DNA of 64,000 nucleotides from JAKRSE01 sp943369295 (lineage in GTDB: Bacteria > Armatimonadota > Fimbriimonadia > Fimbriimonadales > Fimbriimonadaceae). The notes below the pieces were generated by a model. The model was given only the letters and a program-made list of their open reading frames with translations, searched no databases and had not been told where the DNA came from. Of this stretch, positions 59,751 through 64,000 are shown one piece after another (positions within the stretch are counted from its first letter, which is position 1; the number at the start of each line of letters is the position of its first letter). The position numbers were made by a program, and so were the translations under genes. Location of the stretch: contig CALRMU020000001.1 of NCBI GenBank assembly GCA_943369295.1, forward strand, positions 558,001 to 622,000, read 5' to 3'.

Positions 59751-60549
59751 CGACATTCAATGGGCGAAGTTCAACCAGTCCCTCCACCGAAAAACGGGTC
59801 TTGACCTTAATCAGTACAAGCCTGGCCAAATGCAGAGGCGTGTCTGGGGCATGGTGGTTCAGCAGAAACTGCCTGACCTTGATGCCTTCTACAACTGGAT
59901 CGCGGCCTCGGACCAGAACATGGCCTGGTTTCTTGACAAGATGGCCATCAATGTCTCTGAACTCTTTAGAAACGTTGAAAAGTGGAAGGAACTAGAGACC
60001 ATTGTTCTTCCCGAGCTTATCAACCGGAGTTCGAAGCTGAAGTGCTGGAGCGCAGGCTGCAGCTATGGTGCCGAAGCCTACAGCTTAGCCGCCATTCTTG
60101 ATGCCAAGTTCCCAGGATCACATTCCATCTTGGGGACGGACATTGATCAGACAGCCCTCGCCCAAGCGCAGGCTGGAATCTTTTCGAAAGAGGACTACCG
60201 TGGTGTTCCGGACCAATATAGGAAGTACTTCCCGGCTATTGGTGACAAGCATAAGGCGCAGGCCAGCTTAAGCCGATACATTAAGGTCAAGAAGCACAAC
60301 ATCTTGGCTGACCCCTTTGAGTCCGGTTTCGACTTGATCCTTTGTCGAAATGTTGTCATTTACTTCACCGATGAAGCAAAGGCACAGCTCTATACAAGAT
60401 TTTTCAGCGCCCTAAAGCCGGGTGGAGTCCTTTTTGTCGGAAGTACAGAAAGGATCTTCAACTCTGGACAGATGGGCTATGAATCAACGCATCCATTCTT
60501 TTACACAAAACCCTTGACCGGTGAACAACGATGGCGAAACGCATCCTGA
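59740..60549 (+). CDS. cheR: Chemoreceptor methyltransferase CheR
   Basis: A 269-residue methyltransferase starting GTG. N-terminal helical domain (FNQSLHRKTGLDLNQYKPGQMQRRV), INVSELFRNVEKWKEL, then the SAM fold with WSAGCSYGAEAYSLAAIL, ILGTDIDQTALAQAQAGIF and FDLILCRNVVIYF. All standard CheR motifs are seen. It methylates receptor glutamates against CheB. It overlaps both cheB (11 bases) and cheY (19 bases). Confidence 0.93.
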   Translation: MQPNDIQWAKFNQSLHRKTGLDLNQYKPGQMQRRVWGMVVQQKLPDLDAFYNWIAASDQNMAWFLDKMAINVSELFRNVEKWKELETIVLPELINRSSKLKCWSAGCSYGAEAYSLAAILDAKFPGSHSILGTDIDQTALAQAQAGIFSKEDYRGVPDQYRKYFPAIGDKHKAQASLSRYIKVKKHNILADPFESGFDLILCRNVVIYFTDEAKAQLYTRFFSALKPGGVLFVGSTERIFNSGQMGYESTHPFFYTKPLTGEQRWRNAS

Positions 60550-60893
60550 TTACAGACGATGCCCTCTTTATGAGGGTGACACTCAAGAACATTCTCGTCC
60601 AGAACGGCTACGAGGTTGTTGGAGAAGCGGTGAACGGCTCTGAAGCCGTCCGACTCTACAACGACCTGAAGCCCGACCTGGTCACGATGGACATCACCAT
60701 GCCAGAAATGGATGGTCTGACCGCTCTGAAGGAGATCAGAGCCACCGATCCGACTGCGAAGATTGTCATGGTGACAGCCATGGGACAGAAGGCAATGGTC
60801 GTCGAAGCGCTGCAGAACGGCGCCAAGGACTTTATTGTCAAGCCATTCCAGGCCGACCGGGTGATTGAAGCGGTCAACAAAATCGCAGCCTGA
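60531..60893 (+). CDS. cheY: Chemotaxis response regulator CheY
   Basis: A 120-residue stand-alone receiver. DD at 9-10, phospho-acceptor D54 in TMDITMPEMDG, T82 in VMVTAMGQ and K104 in FIVKPFQ are all present, so phosphorylation and the switch should work. It would act on a flagellar motor or on a pilus machine; no flagellar genes are visible in this window. It is overlapped by cheR and followed 14 bases later by cheX. Confidence 0.93.
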   Translation: MAKRILITDDALFMRVTLKNILVQNGYEVVGEAVNGSEAVRLYNDLKPDLVTMDITMPEMDGLTALKEIRATDPTAKIVMVTAMGQKAMVVEALQNGAKDFIVKPFQADRVIEAVNKIAA

Positions 60894-60907
60894 TTAAGGG
60901 AGAAACT

Positions 60908-61387
60908 ATGAAAGTAGAGTACGTCTCTCCCTTTGTCTCGGCCACAGCAACAGTCATGGAGATGCTGCTGGGGACCAAGCCAGAAAGAGGGCAGCTGACA
61001 GCCAGGCCACAGATGTTTACGACCCAGCAGGTCAACATCGTCTGCGGAATCACTGGTGATGTCGAGGGGCAGGTGATCTATGGCATGTCGGTGACGACAG
61101 CCGACAGGATTGCCGGCAAGATGCTGGGTCAGCCAGTCGTCACCTTCGATCAGCTTGCTGCCTCGGCTATTGCTGAACTTGGCAACATGATCAGCGGAAA
61201 CAGTGTCACTTTGCTGGCGGGCCAAGGCTACCAGTGCGATATCACTCCCCCGACAATCGTCAAAGGCTCAAACGTCAAGATTTCTACCCTCGATATCCCG
61301 GCTCTCGTGATTCCCATGAGAGTGACCGGCATCGGTGATTTTGAAATCAACGTGAGCCTGCAGGATAGAAGAAGAGCTGCAGCTTAA
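60908..61387 (+). CDS. cheX: CheX-type CheY-phosphate phosphatase
   Basis: A 159-residue protein of the CheC/CheX/FliY fold. SAIAELGNMISGN holds the E-x-x-N phosphatase residues and MLGQPVVTFDQLA precedes it as in CheX. Opening residues VEYVSPFVSATATVMEMLLG are typical. It is the last gene of the operon, followed by a clear terminator. The presence of both CheC and CheX gives two phosphatases for one CheY. Confidence 0.9.
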   Translation: MKVEYVSPFVSATATVMEMLLGTKPERGQLTARPQMFTTQQVNIVCGITGDVEGQVIYGMSVTTADRIAGKMLGQPVVTFDQLAASAIAELGNMISGNSVTLLAGQGYQCDITPPTIVKGSNVKISTLDIPALVIPMRVTGIGDFEINVSLQDRRRAAA

Positions 61388-61409
61388 AAACGCTGCCATC
61401 GGTCAAGTG

Positions 61410-61458
61410 GCCACCCTTCGGTGACTCTCACAGGTCAGAAGGGTGGCTTATCTTTTTT
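61410..61458 (+). terminator. Terminator of the che operon
   Basis: GCCACCCTTC (61410-61419) pairs with GAAGGGTGGC (61438-61447), followed by TTATCTTTTTT. 22 bases after the cheX stop. Confidence 0.85.
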
Positions 61459-61564
61459 CAGCCCCAGCATATGGTACGGGATGCCCAGGCCGGGAGTCTG
61501 AGGGCCCTGGTACGCTCACTAAACTGCATCTCCCAAAAGCGCGGGGGAAGGACGAAGACATTCA

Positions 61565-62755
61565 ATGAAGAACACATTTGCCATCCTTGGTTCAGGAATG
61601 CAGGGCACGGCGGCCGCCTATGACTTGGCCAAATTCGCCGACCCTGAAAAGATTTATGTAGGAGATGCCAGCTACCAGCAGGCGCTCAACTGCGCCTCGC
61701 GAGTCAACGGTTTGGTCGGCTCAGAAGTCTGCTTCCCAGTTCATGTCGATGCTCTCGACAAGACCAGCGTCGAATCCTTTTTGAAAGAGGCGGACATTGT
61801 TCTCAGCTGTCTGCCCTACTGGATGCACCCCATCGTGGCCGAAGCTGCCATTGAGACGATCACCGACATGGTGGACCTGGGCGGCAACACCGATATCACC
61901 ATGCAGACTCTGCAGCTGGGTGACAGGGCTTATGAAGCTGGAATCAGCTTGGTCCCTGACTGTGGATTGGCTCCCGGTCTGGTCAACAACATCGGCAGTG
62001 CGATCATTGAAATGATGGACCACACAGAGCATGTCAAGCTCTACTGTGGCGTGCTTCCTCAGAATCCTAAGCCGCCTTTCAACTACAAGCTGACCTTCAA
62101 CATGGAAGGTTTGGTCACCGAGTACGACTTCGAAGCCATCGTCCTTCGTGACGGAGCGATCAAGAAGGTCCCGACTCTGGACGAACTGGAGACTCTGCAC
62201 ATCGCCGAATTGGGCGAGATGGAAGCTTTCACTACTTCCGGCGGCACTTCTACGGCCCCCTACACCTTTGAAGGCAAGGTCAAGAACTACGAGTACAAAA
62301 CCATCCGATTCCCAGGCCACTGCTATCTGATGAAGATTTTCAAGGATTTCGGCTTCTGGAGCGAGAACCAGGTTGATGTCAAAGGCGCGAAGATGACCCC
62401 CAAGGACATGTTCAACAAGGTCTTCGGCCCAGAGCTCGCCAAGTTTGTGGATCTCGACCTCTGCGCCATCCGCGGCTGGGGCAAGGGAATCAAGGATGGC
62501 CGTGCCACCACGATTCAGATCGACATTTTTGACAAGCAGGACGAAGAAACCGGCTTCACCAGCATGGAAAGGCTCACCGGCTTCTCAATGTCCATCATCG
62601 CTCAAGAAGTGGTGCAGGGAAGAGTTGATAAGGGCGGCGTCCGGTATGAGAAGGCCATGTCCGGCCGAGCTTTCCTTGGCGAACTGGCTCGACGTGGCAT
62701 CGTTCCTCGCATTCAGGAAACGACTCAGATCGATCCTATTCGTCCTTCGGCTTAG
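61565..62755 (+). CDS. Saccharopine dehydrogenase-like protein
   Basis: A 396-residue NAD(P)-dependent enzyme. FAILGSGMQGTAAAYDLAKF is the N-terminal Rossmann GxGxxG; ADIVLSCLPYWMHPIVAEAAI, MVDLGGNTDITMQTL and VPDCGLAPGLVNNIGSAI are typical of saccharopine dehydrogenase/LYS9-like proteins. The C-terminal catalytic domain runs from about 130 to 380. Roles in this group range from lysine metabolism to carboxynorspermidine synthesis; none can be chosen here. TGGTACGCT, an extended -10, lies about 50 bases upstream, so this gene has a real leader. Confidence 0.85.
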   Translation: MKNTFAILGSGMQGTAAAYDLAKFADPEKIYVGDASYQQALNCASRVNGLVGSEVCFPVHVDALDKTSVESFLKEADIVLSCLPYWMHPIVAEAAIETITDMVDLGGNTDITMQTLQLGDRAYEAGISLVPDCGLAPGLVNNIGSAIIEMMDHTEHVKLYCGVLPQNPKPPFNYKLTFNMEGLVTEYDFEAIVLRDGAIKKVPTLDELETLHIAELGEMEAFTTSGGTSTAPYTFEGKVKNYEYKTIRFPGHCYLMKIFKDFGFWSENQVDVKGAKMTPKDMFNKVFGPELAKFVDLDLCAIRGWGKGIKDGRATTIQIDIFDKQDEETGFTSMERLTGFSMSIIAQEVVQGRVDKGGVRYEKAMSGRAFLGELARRGIVPRIQETTQIDPIRPSA

Positions 62756-62786
62756 ATTAGAGCTCTGTAGGGTTTTTGATCTGCAT

Positions 62787-62821
62787 CGGGCAGCAAGGGG
62801 AAATCCCTTGCTGCCCGGTTT
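62787..62821 (+). terminator. Terminator of the saccharopine dehydrogenase-like gene
   Basis: CGGGCAGCAAGGG pairs exactly with CCCTTGCTGCCCG (13 bp, 5-base loop), followed by GTTTTA. Confidence 0.85.
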
Positions 62822-63600
62822 TATGAATCGGGACAGATTTTGGGTGGCTTAGTCGACTGGCTTTGCTGTCTGGCAGGACGCTTTCGATCTTCTTTGATCT
62901 TGGAGAGAATCGCCCGTTACCTCTGGCATTCTTCCCTCGATTGATTACACGGGGTGACCGGGGATGGCCTGAAAGGCAGCCCCGGGTTCACTGCAATCCA
63001 GGGGACAAATGGCTTTTGGAGTCGCTGTCAGAGTTCACCGGTCATGGACCGGTGGCACCCAGAACAAACTTGCTTTGAGTCTCTTCCGGGGAAGGTTCGG
63101 TGCCCCGGTCTGGTCTTTGTGGCCTGGTTTAGCTTCGCTAAGCCAGGAAAGCCTTTTTAGAACATCCATTCACGACCTAGTCATCGCAGGCTCAGGCGAG
63201 GTTCGTGGCATCCACTCTGGTGATAATTGAAAAAGGCTGGGTGGCGTGGGTGAAACCCACGAACGACGAACCCTAGAAGGCGATGCCCTTGCCACCCGAT
63301 CGCAGTTGGCGACTGGGTTTTGGGTGCCCCGATCCCATCCGCGAGGCACGAGAGGTGGGTCGGGAATGATCAGGCGGGATTGAGTGAATTCCCGCCCGAC
63401 GGCAAGCCGATCGGGACGGAGCAGTCTTTTCGATCGCAAATCGGTTCGCCCCGACTAGGCAGATTTTCCGGGGCTGCTCTGCGAGCCATCCCCGGTCACC
63501 CTGACTAAAAATCACCCAGAGTTAGGGTGGCGTGGGTGAAACCCACGAACGACAAGCCCAGGCCTGAAACCAGCTTCAGACCGGAAAGGGTCTTGAGAAC
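62822..63600. repeat. Repeat-filled gap between saccharopine dehydrogenase-like gene and argS
   Basis: No gene seen. Palindromes present: CCGGGG-ATGGCCT...AGGCAG-CCCCGG at 62958-62985 and a reverse-oriented copy at 63468-63495 (inner stem GCTC/GAGC); triloop CACCGGTC, ATG, GACCGGTG at 63036-63054 followed by GCACCC; CGTGGGT-GAA-ACCCACG at 63245-63261 and 63531-63547; CCCGA...TCGGG at 63328-63364; CCCGCCCGACGGC...GCCGATCGGGACGG at 63391-63419. The same families are found at 35.2-35.8 and 42.1-42.9 kb. Confidence 0.78.
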
Positions 63601-64000
63601 CTACTCTTCCGAATCCCCGGCCTCCACTTCCTGCCGCTCCATTCTTTCAGGGGCGCTCACACCGAGAATCTGCAGCACGGAAGCAATCGCGATTCTGGCT
63701 GCTTCGCACAGAGCCAGTCGAGCCTGGCTCAGCTCAGCCTCTTCTGGCTTCACGACTCGGCAGACATCGTAAAAGTGATGGTAGGTTCTTGCCAATTCCA
63801 CCGCATAGGTGGCCAGTCGGTGGATTGAGTAGTCCTCTCCGGTTCGACTGATCTCGTAGGGAAGATCCAGGACCTTGAGCGCCAAGGCTTTCTCACGAGA
63901 TTCCACCAAAAGGGCAGGGTTGGCGACCGGTTTCAGGCCCGCCTCGGCACCCTTCGCAATCACGCTGCAGATGCGCGCATGGGCGTACTGAACGTAGAAA
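63601..64000 (-). CDS. argS: Arginyl-tRNA synthetase, C-terminal part (cut by window edge)
   Basis: The frame runs off the right edge and contains FYVQYAHARICSVIAKGAEAG, the hallmark of the class I ArgRS helical anticodon-binding region, then YEISRTGEDYSIHRLATYAVELARTYHHFYDVCRVV and RLALCEAARIAIASVLQILGVSAPERM, the typical C-terminal DALR domain ending. The enzyme charges tRNA-Arg. A short acidic tail (ERQEVEAGDSEE) extends beyond the usual end. The N-terminal catalytic half lies outside the window. Confidence 0.93.
   Translation of the reverse strand, partial: FYVQYAHARICSVIAKGAEAGLKPVANPALLVESREKALALKVLDLPYEISRTGEDYSIHRLATYAVELARTYHHFYDVCRVVKPEEAELSQARLALCEAARIAIASVLQILGVSAPERMERQEVEAGDSEE

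Overview
This is a bacterial chromosome window, moderately GC-rich and densely coded, with many 4-base stop/start overlaps (ATGA, GTGA). Gene content suggests a Gram-negative-type, didermic, non-proteobacterial lineage. Pointers are an H-X9-DG/DUF1559-like prepilin, a PilM-N-O-P-Q/PilB/PilC locus, a Mpa/ARC-type proteasomal ATPase, a DUF4127 protein, a heptose-phosphate adenylyltransferase and a B-type succinate dehydrogenase flavoprotein. Together they fit Armatimonadota (Fimbriimonadia-like) best. This placement is an inference from gene content, not from a marker-gene tree.

Layout. 1-2.1 kb: the end of a multihaem cytochrome and a proteasome-type AAA ATPase. 2.6-13.2 kb: one leftward type IV pilus/type II secretion operon, HD-GYP, pilM, N, O, P, Q, B, C, then three paralogous pseudopilins. 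13.4-18.5 kb: OsmC protein, XRE-cupin regulator with a perfect operator, prepilin-like protein, small lipoprotein, GH130 phosphorylase, hypothetical protein, MDR oxidoreductase. 18.6-21.0 kb: an AT-richer, translationally coupled three-gene island ending in a ComEC-like metallo-beta-lactamase protein. 21.3-34 kb: leuC, TauE/SafE permease, dehydrogenase, GDPD, type 2 ferredoxin-NADP reductase, secreted proteins, DUF4127, esterase, ruvAB and a nitrilase-fold protein without its cysteine. 34-45.4 kb: two tandem copies of a candidate structured RNA, slipin, sdhA, TPR protein, PhzF, S9 peptidase, M50-like peptidase, prmC. 45.7-53.6 kb: small membrane and lipoproteins, def-fmt, beta-propeller, methyltransferase, glycosylasparaginase, heptose-P adenylyltransferase, tRNA-Pro(GGG). 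53.6-56.4 kb: leftward accB-like, orf, accC, nusB. 56.7-61.4 kb: cheC-cheD-HDOD-cheB-cheR-cheY-cheX. 61.6-64 kb: saccharopine dehydrogenase-like protein, a repeat-filled gap, and the end of argS.

What stands out outside the ordinary genes: (1) intergenic gaps hold several families of short palindromes whose stems differ between copies but stay base-paired. (2) A ~100-nt element at 34.1-34.4 kb occurs twice in tandem, with a long outer stem kept by paired or wobble changes. (3) The AccB-like protein lacks the biotinyl lysine. (4) A three-gene uncharacterised module sits at 18.6-21.0 kb. (5) Many genes have a TAGANT-like -10 box only 5-8 bases before the start codon, which suggests leaderless transcripts. 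(6) One pseudopilin has no ATG, GTG or TTG before its processing site.

All family names come from reading motifs by eye. No database search was run.
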